NCBI RefSeq assembly: GCF_018476905.1
Contig: NZ_JAHCVK010000001.1
Location: 434,001-498,000 of the forward strand
Length of the DNA: 64,000 bases
Direction of reading: 5' to 3'
Source of the DNA: Geomobilimonas luticola
Lineage (GTDB): Bacteria > Desulfobacterota > Desulfuromonadia > Geobacterales > Geobacteraceae
The notes beneath the pieces were generated by a model. The model ran no database searches and had not been told where the DNA came from. It was given only the letters and a program-made list of their open reading frames with translations. Shown piece by piece: positions 45,544 through 53,569 of the stretch (positions are counted from its first letter, which is position 1; every line of letters starts with the position of its first letter). A program made the position numbers and the translations under genes.

Positions 45544-46236
45544 TTAATGGGCTTCCTCAAGGGAACCCTGGATGTAGATCATGGCCAGCAGCATGAAGAC
45601 GAAGGCCTGGATGAAGGAGACCAGCACTCCCATGACCATCATGGGGAGGGGTACCAGGAACGGGACGAGCCCGAAGAAGATCATGAGAACCAGTTCGTGG
45701 CCGTTCATGTTGCCGAAGAGACGAAGCGACAGGGAGATGGGGCGGCTGAGATGGCCGATGACCTCGATGAAGAACATGATCGGCGCCAGCCACCAGATCG
45801 GCCCCATGAAGTGCTTGAGGTAATGGAGTCCGTGCTCTTTCACCCCGACGATGTGGGTGGAGAGGAAGACGATGATGGCGCAGGCCGCGGTGGTGTTCAG
45901 GTTGGCGGTCGGAGGATAGAAGCCGGGGATGAGGCCGATCAGGTTGGAAACGAGGACGAAGAGGGCGATGGTCGCGATGAGCGGAAAGTAGGGTTTTCCC
46001 TTCTCCCCCATGGTCTCGACCACCATGTTCTCGATACCGCCGACGATGACTTCCATGAAGTTCTGCAGACCGCTGGGAACGGTTTTCAGTCCCTTGGTGG
46101 CGAGCAGGGATACGATCAGCAGAAGGGCCATGACCAGCCAGGTGTAAGCGATGGCATCGGCGCCGGCTTCGGAAATGTGGAGCGTCTCCACAAGGAGTTC
46201 CCTGAAGAACTGCAGAAACAATAACGGATGAACCAT
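45544..46236 (-). CDS. atpB: ATP synthase F0 subunit a
   Basis: A 230-residue membrane subunit. The conserved Arg helix is [15 protein letters not shown], which faces the c-ring, and the C-terminal helices ([20 protein letters not shown]) complete the proton channel. It is transcribed 3 bases after atpI and before atpE. Confidence 0.96.
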   Translation of the reverse strand: MVHPLLFLQFFRELLVETLHISEAGADAIAYTWLVMALLLIVSLLATKGLKTVPSGLQNFMEVIVGGIENMVVETMGEKGKPYFPLIATIALFVLVSNLIGLIPGFYPPTANLNTTAACAIIVFLSTHIVGVKEHGLHYLKHFMGPIWWLAPIMFFIEVIGHLSRPISLSLRLFGNMNGHELVLMIFFGLVPFLVPLPMMVMGVLVSFIQAFVFMLLAMIYIQGSLEEAH

Positions 46237-46239
46237 GGA

Positions 46240-46626
46240 CTACTCTCCTTTGGTGTTCAACGAATAGAGCGCAAGTGCGGTTATGGTCAGGACCAGCGTC
46301 GACAGGCCGAGGAGAAGCCCCCGGATATCGACGTCGAGCTTTACGATGAGCAGGTATATAAGGGCACCGATGACCGTGAGCCGGAGGAGGTAGCGCACGA
46401 TGGCGAAACGCTCGGGGTTCTCCTGCTGCCGGTACAGCACCCGTTGCATGATGCTCAGCAGCCAGTAGTAATTGCCGATGGCAATCAGTCCCCCCGCCAG
46501 CACCCCCCCGGCGAACCTCAATGAGCCGAAACAGGCTCCTCCAAGGGTCAGGGCGGCAAGCAGGCACCAGCTGCCGGTGGCAACGATGGCGCTGTGATCA
46601 GGCTCCTTTATCGTTTCCACGGTCAT
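46240..46626 (-). CDS. atpI: ATP synthase subunit I-like protein (AtpI)
   Basis: A 128-residue protein with four hydrophobic segments and no charged catalytic residues, in the position and size range of AtpI, which helps assemble the c-ring. It ends just upstream of atpB and its start overlaps the end of atpZ by about 29 bases. The ATG at 46626 was chosen by length and overlap; its ribosome site is weak. Confidence 0.75.
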   Translation of the reverse strand: MTVETIKEPDHSAIVATGSWCLLAALTLGGACFGSLRFAGGVLAGGLIAIGNYYWLLSIMQRVLYRQQENPERFAIVRYLLRLTVIGALIYLLIVKLDVDIRGLLLGLSTLVLTITALALYSLNTKGE

Positions 46627-46843
46627 TTCTATGAATTTCTTTGCCGGCGATAATGTAGATGTTCCGGAAGCCGGCCGCAATACCGAAAAAGAGAAAAATG
46701 AAGAAGAACCACGGTTCAGTTCCGAGCCACTTGTCCAGCTGCAAACCGATGAAGACCCCGATGGCAATGGCCAGCGCCACCGAAATCCCCATGCTCGACA
46801 CCATTCCCAGAGTCTTTATCAGGCTCTTTGTATCCTTTTCCAT
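46598..46843 (-). CDS. atpZ: AtpZ/AtpQ-like small ATP synthase accessory protein
   Basis: An 81-residue protein with two membrane helices: (SMGISVALAIAIGVFIG and WFFFIFLFFGIAAGFRNIY), separated by a short loop LQLDKWLGTEP. This is the AtpZ pattern (PF09527-like). It is the first gene of the F0 unit. The start ATG at 46843 follows an AGG nine bases upstream; a TTG at 46864 is possible but has no clear ribosome site. Confidence 0.75.
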   Translation of the reverse strand: MEKDTKSLIKTLGMVSSMGISVALAIAIGVFIGLQLDKWLGTEPWFFFIFLFFGIAAGFRNIYIIAGKEIHRNDRGNDKGA

Positions 46844-46885
46844 GGGGAGGAACCTGACTGCCAAGGTACGGTGAAAAACCCAAGC

Positions 46886-46915
46886 TTAATAGCATATACG
46901 TGGTTGCCGTGTCAA
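46886..46915 (-). promoter_or_regulatory. Promoter of the atpZ-I-B-E operon
   Basis: On the minus strand TTGACA (46910-46915) and TATTAA (46886-46891) with an 18-base spacer, or CTATTA with 17. The -35 sits inside a GTGGTTG/CAACCAC inverted repeat (46901-46919), which could be a regulatory or terminator structure of the upstream hemL. Confidence 0.65.
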
Positions 46916-46934
46916 CCACCTTTTTGTCGGCGGG

Positions 46935-48218
46935 CTACAGTGCCTTGAACGCCTTGCGGGCCGCAGCGATAGTCCGGTCGAGGTCGCGGTCGCTATGGGC
47001 AGCTGAAACAAAGGCTGTTTCGAACTGGGAGGGGGCCAGGTAGATCCCCTCTTCAAGCATGACACGGAAATATGTTGCAAAGGCCTTCGTGTCACATTGA
47101 GCGGCGGTTGGCCAGTCGCGGACCTCGCCTCCCGTGAAGAAGGCACAGAACATGCTGCCGACGCGGGTTGAATAGATCGGGTACCCCGCATCCTTGGCTG
47201 CCTGGGCGATGCCGGCCGAAAGGCAGGCGCTCTTTTCTTCCAGCTTCTGGTAGAAACCTTCCTGCTGGAGCAATCGCAGGGTGGCGATGCCGGCGGTCAT
47301 GGCGAGGGGATTGCCGGAGAGCGTGCCGGCCTGGTAGACGCCGCCGGAAGGAGAGAGAAGCTGCATGATCTCCCTTTTCCCGCCGAACGCACCGACCGGC
47401 AGACCTCCACCGATGATCTTCCCCAGAGTGGTCATGTCGGGGGTGACGCCGTACACCTCCTGGGCACCGCCATAGGCGACCCGGAAGCCCGACATCACCT
47501 CGTCGAAGATGAGCACGATCCCTTCGTTCGTACAGAGATCCCGCAGCCCTTCAAGGAATCCTTCCCGGGGGGGGACGGTGCCCATGTTGCCGGCCACCGG
47601 TTCAACGATGATGCAGGCAACCTCCCCCCTGTTATCGGCGACGAGAGTCCGCACCGACTCCAGATCGTTGAAGGTTGCGGTCAGGGTAAGCTTGGCGAAA
47701 TCCTGCGGCACCCCGGGAGAATCGGGGACTCCGAAGGTGGCGGCGCCTGAGCCTGCCTTCACCAGCAGGGCATCGGCATGCCCGTGATAACAGCCGGCGA
47801 ATTTCAGGATCTTGTCCCGTCCGGTATATCCCCGGGCTAAACGGATCGCGCTCATGGTCGCTTCGGTGCCGGAACTTACCATCCGCACCATTTCTATGGA
47901 AGGAACCGCCTGTATGACCATTTCCGCCAGGGTGATCTCCAGCCCGGTTGGTGCACCGAAGCTGCTTCCACTTGCCACGGCGGCCTGTACCGCAGCAACG
48001 ACGTCGGGATGGCAGTGGCCCAGGATCATCGGTCCCCAGGAACCCACATAGTCTATATATTCATTGCCGTCTTCATCGTAAATCAGGGAACCGTTCGCCT
48101 TTTTGATGAAGAGGGGGTCGAAGCCGACGGACTTGAAGGCACGTACCGGGCTATTGACTCCCCCGGGAATAGATTGCTGGGCCTGTTGAAACATCTGCAC
48201 GGAACGTCCGTTTTGCAT
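46935..48218 (-). CDS. hemL: Glutamate-1-semialdehyde 2,1-aminomutase HemL
   Basis: A 427-residue PLP enzyme of C5-route tetrapyrrole synthesis. It starts [28 protein letters not shown], with GSxGAMILGH-type ([13 protein letters not shown]) and [21 protein letters not shown], in which the Lys binds PLP. Heme supply is heavily needed in a cytochrome-rich organism. The ATG at 48218 has GAGGTG upstream. A TTGACA (minus strand at 48281-48286) may be its -35. Confidence 0.95.
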   Translation of the reverse strand: MQNGRSVQMFQQAQQSIPGGVNSPVRAFKSVGFDPLFIKKANGSLIYDEDGNEYIDYVGSWGPMILGHCHPDVVAAVQAAVASGSSFGAPTGLEITLAEMVIQAVPSIEMVRMVSSGTEATMSAIRLARGYTGRDKILKFAGCYHGHADALLVKAGSGAATFGVPDSPGVPQDFAKLTLTATFNDLESVRTLVADNRGEVACIIVEPVAGNMGTVPPREGFLEGLRDLCTNEGIVLIFDEVMSGFRVAYGGAQEVYGVTPDMTTLGKIIGGGLPVGAFGGKREIMQLLSPSGGVYQAGTLSGNPLAMTAGIATLRLLQQEGFYQKLEEKSACLSAGIAQAAKDAGYPIYSTRVGSMFCAFFTGGEVRDWPTAAQCDTKAFATYFRVMLEEGIYLAPSQFETAFVSAAHSDRDLDRTIAAARKAFKAL

Positions 48219-48375
48219 CACATGCACCTCACGCTTTTTCGATTCGCAACGTGGGCGTGGTACCATATAACTCCGCATGCTGTCAAGGGTTAATAGCGCC
48301 TGGGCGAGTGATGCTGTCCGTGTCTGAGTCGGTAAAATACGCGGTCAGAGGCGAAAAAATTAGAACTTTTTTTTC

Positions 48376-48404
48376 TTGACAATGATTCGGAAATGAAATA
48401 AGTT
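48376..48404 (+). promoter_or_regulatory. Promoter of nuoA-N
   Basis: TTGACA (48376-48381), 17 bases, TAAGTT (48399-48404). The predicted start is near 48411, about 145 bases before nuoA. Confidence 0.65.
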
Positions 48405-48418
48405 CCGACCAATGGAAA

Positions 48419-48433
48419 TTGTATACAGTATAC
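48419..48433 (+). promoter_or_regulatory. Palindromic operator-like site at the nuo promoter
   Basis: TTGTATACAGTATAC. The core GTATAC-A-GTATAC (48421-48433) is a perfect palindrome with one central base, located about 10-22 bases downstream of the predicted start. It is the same core as the atp site at 12105-12121. Confidence 0.6.
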
Positions 48434-48554
48434 GCTTCCTGGGCAAAAACTGAGTTCTATTAACTGGTTACTGGCGCGGTTCAAGCGCGAATCAGACGAA
48501 AAATCCGCTTCTGGCAAAACATACTAACGCTTTTCGAAAAACTGGAGGAAAAAG

Positions 48555-48926
48555 ATGCTTGGTGCATATCTGCCCATAATCGTCCTGCTAACGATCGCAA
48601 TTCTGTTCGGCCTTGGGTCGATCATTTTTTCGTCCCTTATCGGACCGAAAAAACCTTCCGAGGTAAAGCTGTCTCCCTACGAGTGTGGATGTGAGCCCGT
48701 TGGGAGTGCACGGGAGCGATTCTCGATCAAGTTTTACCTCATTGCGATGCTCTTCATCCTGTTCGACATCGAAGCGGTGTTTCTCTACCCGTGGGCGGTG
48801 GTCTTCAAAAAATTCATCGCAGCCGGTCTTGGTCCCTTCATTCTCGCTGAGATGGGCGTCTTCATCGTGATTCTCTTCGTCGGTTACATCTATGTCTGGA
48901 AAAAAGGAGCATTGGAATGGGAGTAG
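48555..48926 (+). CDS. nuoA: NADH-quinone oxidoreductase subunit NuoA
   Basis: A 123-residue membrane subunit with three helices and the conserved loop [19 protein letters not shown] (about 39-57). The C terminus ([13 protein letters not shown]) matches the family. GGAGGAAAAAG precedes the ATG. It is the first gene of the 14-gene complex I operon. nuoB overlaps its end by 10 bases. Confidence 0.96.
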   Translation: MLGAYLPIIVLLTIAILFGLGSIIFSSLIGPKKPSEVKLSPYECGCEPVGSARERFSIKFYLIAMLFILFDIEAVFLYPWAVVFKKFIAAGLGPFILAEMGVFIVILFVGYIYVWKKGALEWE

Positions 48927-49432
48927 ATCAGCAGCCATTGGGTGATAACATCATTACCGCGTCGCTGGACGGCCTGGTCAACTGGGCGCGTAAGTCGTCG
49001 ATCTGGCCCATGACCTTCGGTCTGGCCTGCTGCGCAATCGAGATGATGGCCACCGGGGCGTCCCATCACGACCTGGACCGTTTCGGCATCATCTTCCGTG
49101 CGTCGCCTCGTCAGGCGGACTGCATAATCATAGCGGGGACGGTCACCAAGAAGATGCTTCCCGTGATCAAGACCGTCTATGAGCAGATGCCGGAACCGAA
49201 ATGGGTTGTGGCCATGGGTGCCTGCGCCTGTTCCGGCGGCATTTTCGATACCTACAGCGTGGTGCAGGGGATCGACGAGGCGCTTCCCGTTGACGTCTAC
49301 ATCCCGGGATGTCCTCCACGCCCCGAGGCGTTGCTCTATGGTCTCATGAAGCTTCAGGACAAGATCATGAAAGAGAGAAACTCCTTCGGTTCGTCAATCG
49401 GGCTCGGAGACAGGCTCGAACCGGCAGCGTAA
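48917..49432 (+). CDS. nuoB: NADH-quinone oxidoreductase subunit NuoB
   Basis: A 171-residue subunit carrying the last cluster (N2). Ligands are in [13 protein letters not shown] (two adjacent Cys), CACSGGIF and [16 protein letters not shown]. It passes electrons to quinone at the membrane interface. Confidence 0.97.
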   Translation: MGVDQQPLGDNIITASLDGLVNWARKSSIWPMTFGLACCAIEMMATGASHHDLDRFGIIFRASPRQADCIIIAGTVTKKMLPVIKTVYEQMPEPKWVVAMGACACSGGIFDTYSVVQGIDEALPVDVYIPGCPPRPEALLYGLMKLQDKIMKERNSFGSSIGLGDRLEPAA

Positions 49433-49456
49433 GGGATCAATACCAAAGGAAAAGGT

Positions 49457-49951
49457 ATGACTAATATGGCTGAAACTAATCGCGCAGTTATAAGGCTGAA
49501 GGAAAAATTCGCTTCTTCGCTACTGGAAATCAAAGAATTCCGCGGTGAAGTGACGGTGACGGTCAAGAAAGAGGATGTCATCGCCGTTTGCACGTGCCTC
49601 AGGGATGAACTGGGATATAATCTGCTGACCGACGTGACCGCTATTGACTATTACGGGAAAACCCCTCGTTTCATGGTGGTCTACAACCTGTACTCGATTC
49701 CTGCCAAGGACCGCCTCAGGGTCAAGACCCCGGTGGAAGAATCGGATGCGTCCATTGCCAGTGCCACCTGCCTCTGGAATTCTGCCAACTTCCTCGAGCG
49801 CGAGGTGTACGACCTGTTCGGCATCACGTTCACCGGTCATCCCGACCTGCGCAGGATTCTCATGACGGACGATTGGGTCGGTCACCCGCTCCGCAAGGAC
49901 TATCCGCTCCAAGGGCCGGATCGTGAGCCCTACAAGGGTCGGCTGTCCTAA
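49457..49951 (+). CDS. nuoC: NADH-quinone oxidoreductase subunit NuoC
   Basis: A 164-residue hydrophilic subunit. The family signature is EREVYDLFGITFTGHPDLRRILMTDDW, followed by GHPLRKDYPLQG. It is separate from NuoD here, unlike the fused NuoCD of enterics. AAGGAAAAGGT lies before the ATG. Confidence 0.96.
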   Translation: MTNMAETNRAVIRLKEKFASSLLEIKEFRGEVTVTVKKEDVIAVCTCLRDELGYNLLTDVTAIDYYGKTPRFMVVYNLYSIPAKDRLRVKTPVEESDASIASATCLWNSANFLEREVYDLFGITFTGHPDLRRILMTDDWVGHPLRKDYPLQGPDREPYKGRLS

Positions 49952-50004
49952 TACATACTCCGCACGCAAACGAAATTATTCTATCCAACACATAGAGGCG
50001 ACGA

Positions 50005-51177
50005 ATGGCTAGTACAGAGATCATGACAGTAAACATGGGCCCGCAGCATCCGAGTACGCACGGAGTTCTGCGGCTGGTTGTCGAACTGGACGGTGAGGTG
50101 ATCCAGAAGATCACGCCGCACATCGGTTACCTGCACCGGGGAGTCGAGAAGCTGTCGGAGCACCGGACCTATCATCAGGCACTTCCCCTTACCGACCGCC
50201 TCGACTATCTCGCCCCCATGAGCAATAACCTTGGTTACGTGCTGGCAGTGGAAAAGCTGCTCGGCATCGAGGTGCCTGAGCGGGCCCAGACGATTCGCGT
50301 CATCCTGGCCGAATTGACCCGCCTCAAATCCCACCTTGTCTGGATCGCCTGCCATGCCCTCGACATCGGCGCCATGACGGTCTTCATCTATGCCTTCCGC
50401 GAACGCGAGAAGGTAATGGCCCTCTACGAAAAGATTTCCGGTGCGCGGATGACCAGTAACTACTTCCGTGTCGGCGGGCTGTCCTCCGAGGTCTACGACG
50501 GATTCGAAAAAGATGTACAGGAGATCGTCGATACCTTCCCTGGCCATTTCGATACCTATGAGGGGCTCCTGACCAAGAACACCATCTGGGTTCAACGGAC
50601 CGTCGGCAACGGCGTGATTTCTGCCGAAGATGCCATAGATTACGGTATCACCGGCCCTGCCCTGCGTGGTTCCGGCGTTGACTGGGACCTGCGGAGAGAC
50701 AATCCCTACAGCGGGTATGAGAAGTATAACTTCCAGGTGCCGGTCGGTAAGAACTGCGACACCTACGACCGTTACAAGGTGCGTCTCGTGGAGATGCGTG
50801 AAGCGGTCAAGATTGTCAAACAGGCTCTGGACTCCCTCAAGCCGGGACCGATTCTTGCCGATGCCCCCCAGGTGTGCTACCCGCCGAAAGAAGACGTTTA
50901 CAACACCATCGAAGGGTTGATCCACCATTTCAAGATCGCCAGCGAAGGCTTCCCGGTTCCGGAAGGTGAAGTGTACCAGTCGGTCGAGGCTCCTAAGGGT
51001 GAGCTGGGGTTCTATCTGGTCAGCGATGGTGGGACCAAGCCCTATCGGATGCGGATCCGGCCGCCTTCATTCGTAAATCTCGGGGCGATCGAAAAAATGG
51101 CAAAGGGTGCCATGATTGCCGACCTGGTAGCGGTTATTGGGACGCTTGACATCGTCCTCGGGGAAATCGACAGGTAA
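50005..51177 (+). CDS. nuoD: NADH-quinone oxidoreductase subunit NuoD
   Basis: A 390-residue subunit with the start pattern TVNMGPQHPSTHGVLRLVVELDGE and conserved HIGYLHRGVEKL, RGSGVDWDLRRDNPY and the C terminus DLVAVIGTLDIVLGEIDR. It is related to the large subunit of NiFe hydrogenases but has lost the metal ligands, as in all complex I. It forms the quinone site with NuoB. Confidence 0.97.
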   Translation: MASTEIMTVNMGPQHPSTHGVLRLVVELDGEVIQKITPHIGYLHRGVEKLSEHRTYHQALPLTDRLDYLAPMSNNLGYVLAVEKLLGIEVPERAQTIRVILAELTRLKSHLVWIACHALDIGAMTVFIYAFREREKVMALYEKISGARMTSNYFRVGGLSSEVYDGFEKDVQEIVDTFPGHFDTYEGLLTKNTIWVQRTVGNGVISAEDAIDYGITGPALRGSGVDWDLRRDNPYSGYEKYNFQVPVGKNCDTYDRYKVRLVEMREAVKIVKQALDSLKPGPILADAPQVCYPPKEDVYNTIEGLIHHFKIASEGFPVPEGEVYQSVEAPKGELGFYLVSDGGTKPYRMRIRPPSFVNLGAIEKMAKGAMIADLVAVIGTLDIVLGEIDR

Positions 51178-51204
51178 CTCACATTATCAAAGGAGATGGA
51201 GTAC

Positions 51205-51714
51205 ATGAGTAACGCTCCAGCCGAAGAAAAACCGACTGAAGATATCGATTTGGCCCCTGCCAATCATGTCATCGACAAGTACCTGACCCTGCCGGGCAAC
51301 CTGATGCCGGTCCTTCAGGGAATCCAGGAAGAGTACGGTTACGTGCCCAGACCGACCATCGACCTGGTGGCGGAACGGCTGAACGTTTATCCGAGCCAGA
51401 TCTACGGCGTCCTTACCTTCTATGCCCAGTTCCACCTGAAGCCGCGGGGCAGGTTCATCATCAGGGTTTGCGTAGGAACTGCGTGTCATGTCCAGGGGGC
51501 TCCACGTATCGTTGAGACGTTCTTTGACAAGCTGGGGATCGGGCATGCCGAGACCACTCCCGACCTGCGCTTCACGTTCGAGAAGGTTGCCTGTCTCGGC
51601 GCCTGCGGTATGGCACCGCTGGCCATGGTGAATGATTCCACCTACGGTTCGATGACGGTGCAGAAAGTCGGCGAAATCATAGCCGATTATAACCAGAGGC
51701 CGATGAAGAAGTAG
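51205..51714 (+). CDS. nuoE: NADH-quinone oxidoreductase subunit NuoE
   Basis: A 169-residue thioredoxin-like [2Fe-2S] subunit. Ligands are CVGTACHVQGA and CLGACGMAPLAMV. I prefer the ATG at 51205, which sits 9 bases after AAAGGAG. The ATG at 51196 would begin directly at the ribosome site. Confidence 0.95.
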   Translation: MSNAPAEEKPTEDIDLAPANHVIDKYLTLPGNLMPVLQGIQEEYGYVPRPTIDLVAERLNVYPSQIYGVLTFYAQFHLKPRGRFIIRVCVGTACHVQGAPRIVETFFDKLGIGHAETTPDLRFTFEKVACLGACGMAPLAMVNDSTYGSMTVQKVGEIIADYNQRPMKK

Positions 51715-51746
51715 CTCGATACTTATCCAGTAGGGGACTATTCGTC

Positions 51747-53528
51747 ATGAGCGAAAACGCAGCGATAAAAATTCTGATCTGCCAGGGAACTGGCGGCGTT
51801 TCCATGGGTGCCAAGGACGTTGAGGCGGCATTCATCAAGCAAATCGCGGAAAAAGGTGTTGATGCTGTCGTCGGCAAGCGCTGTGACGTCATCAAGACCG
51901 GCTGCCGTGGCCTCTGCGCCAACGATGTTCTCGTCGATATCATCACCCCTGAGCAGGGACGGGTCACCTACGACTTTGTCAAGGCGGAAGAGGTCGGACA
52001 GATCATCGACGAGCACATTATCAACAAGACAATAATGGAGAAACGGAAAGCGAAGCCCTATTACAACACCTTCGTCGACCAGCAGATGCGCATCGTTATG
52101 ACCGGTTGTGGTCAGATAGATCCCGACAGTCTGGAAGCCTATCTGGAAGAAGACGGCTTCAAGGCCATCGAGAAGTGTGTCAAGACTATGAAGCCTGCCG
52201 AGGTTACCGAGGAAGTCAAGAAGTCTGGACTGCGCGGTCGTGGGGGCGGGGGCTTCCCCACCGGCATGAAATGGTCCTTCTGCGCTGCCTCGCCCGGCGA
52301 TAAAAAGTATCTGATCTGCAATGCCGACGAGGGTGACCCTGGTGCTTTCATGGACCGTTCGATTCTTGAGGGAGACCCCTTCTGCATTATCGAGGGGATG
52401 ATGATCGCCGCCTACGCCATCGGCTGCTACTACGGTTACGTCTATGTCCGGGCCGAGTATCCGCTGGCAATTGAGCGTCTGCAGCATGCCATTGACACCT
52501 GCTACGAGAAGGGATGGCTTGGCAAGAATATCCAGGGATGGGGCTTCGATTTCGATATGCGCATCAAGATGGGAGCTGGCGCGTTCGTCTGCGGTGAAGA
52601 GACTGCGCTCATGGCATCCATCGAGGGAGAGCGCGGCATGCCCCGTCCTCGTCCACCGTTTCCTGCGGTCAAGGGTCTCTGGGGAAAGCCGACCAATATC
52701 AACAACGTGGAGACGTTTGCCAACGTCCGCCATATCATCAACAAGGGGGCTGATTGGTATGCCTCCCTCGGTACCGAGACGACCAAGGGGACCAAGATTT
52801 TCGCCGTCACCGGGAAGGTCAAGCATACCGGCCTCGTCGAGGTTCCTGCCGGGATGACGGTGCGTGAAGTCATCTATAACGTCTGCGGTGGCATTGCCAA
52901 CAACCGTAAGTTCAAGGCGGTCCAGGCAGGGGGCCCATCCGGTGGTTGTATCCCCGCGGAAGTCCTCGACACACCCGTTGACTATGACTCCCTGATAAAG
53001 GCCGGTGCCATGATGGGTTCCGGAGGCCTCGTTGTCATGGATGAGACCACCTGCATGGTGGACGTGGCCCGATTCTTCCTTTCCTTCACCAGGATGGAGT
53101 CGTGCGGTAAATGTGTTCCCTGCCGGATCGGACTCAAGGCAATGCTTGACATCCTTGAACGAATCACGGAAGGAAGGGGTGAGCCTAATGATATCGAGAC
53201 TCTGCTTGAGATGGGCACCACCATCAAGAAGGCGTCCCTCTGCGGTCTTGGTCAGACGGCTCCGAACCCGATCCTTTCCACAGTCAAATATTTCCGTCAC
53301 GAGTACGAGGCCCACATCAACGACAAGCGCTGCCCCTCCAACTGCTGCAAGGAACTCCTCCTGTGGCAGGTAGTGGAAGAGAAGTGCGTCAAGTGCGGCG
53401 CCTGCCTCAAGGCCTGCCCTTCCAACGCCATACGCTGGGAGAAGGGCCAGGTTGCATACCTCATCAAGGAAAACTGCACAAAGTGTAAGTCCTGTTACGA
53501 CGCCTGCCGTTTCATGGCCATTGAGTAG
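51747..53528 (+). CDS. nuoF: NADH-quinone oxidoreductase subunit NuoF, hydrogenase-type (HydB/HndC-like)
   Basis: A 593-residue protein, much longer than the usual 430-450. It has an N-terminal thioredoxin-like domain (Cys near residues 12, 45, 53, 57), the FMN/NADH core with RGRGGGGFPTG and GAGAFVCGEETALM, the [4Fe-4S] ligands ESCGKCVPCRIG, and a C-terminal 2x[4Fe-4S] ferredoxin domain (CVKCGACLKACP, CTKCKSCYDAC). This layout is that of NADP-reducing or bifurcating hydrogenase flavosubunits, and it is also seen in complex I of Geobacter-like bacteria. It oxidises NADH. Confidence 0.93.
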   Translation: MSENAAIKILICQGTGGVSMGAKDVEAAFIKQIAEKGVDAVVGKRCDVIKTGCRGLCANDVLVDIITPEQGRVTYDFVKAEEVGQIIDEHIINKTIMEKRKAKPYYNTFVDQQMRIVMTGCGQIDPDSLEAYLEEDGFKAIEKCVKTMKPAEVTEEVKKSGLRGRGGGGFPTGMKWSFCAASPGDKKYLICNADEGDPGAFMDRSILEGDPFCIIEGMMIAAYAIGCYYGYVYVRAEYPLAIERLQHAIDTCYEKGWLGKNIQGWGFDFDMRIKMGAGAFVCGEETALMASIEGERGMPRPRPPFPAVKGLWGKPTNINNVETFANVRHIINKGADWYASLGTETTKGTKIFAVTGKVKHTGLVEVPAGMTVREVIYNVCGGIANNRKFKAVQAGGPSGGCIPAEVLDTPVDYDSLIKAGAMMGSGGLVVMDETTCMVDVARFFLSFTRMESCGKCVPCRIGLKAMLDILERITEGRGEPNDIETLLEMGTTIKKASLCGLGQTAPNPILSTVKYFRHEYEAHINDKRCPSNCCKELLLWQVVEEKCVKCGACLKACPSNAIRWEKGQVAYLIKENCTKCKSCYDACRFMAIE

Positions 53529-53569
53529 CTGATCACCAAGTAAACATCCGAGGGAGAACAGAGGGCGAG

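Larger units (their letters stand above)
48219..48554. other. Divergent regulatory region between hemL and nuoA
   Basis: 336 bases with no gene of its own. It holds the nuo promoter (48376-48404) and palindrome (48419-48433) toward nuoA and a possible hemL -35 (TTGACA on the minus strand at 48281-48286), so the two operons may share a control region. Confidence 0.6.
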
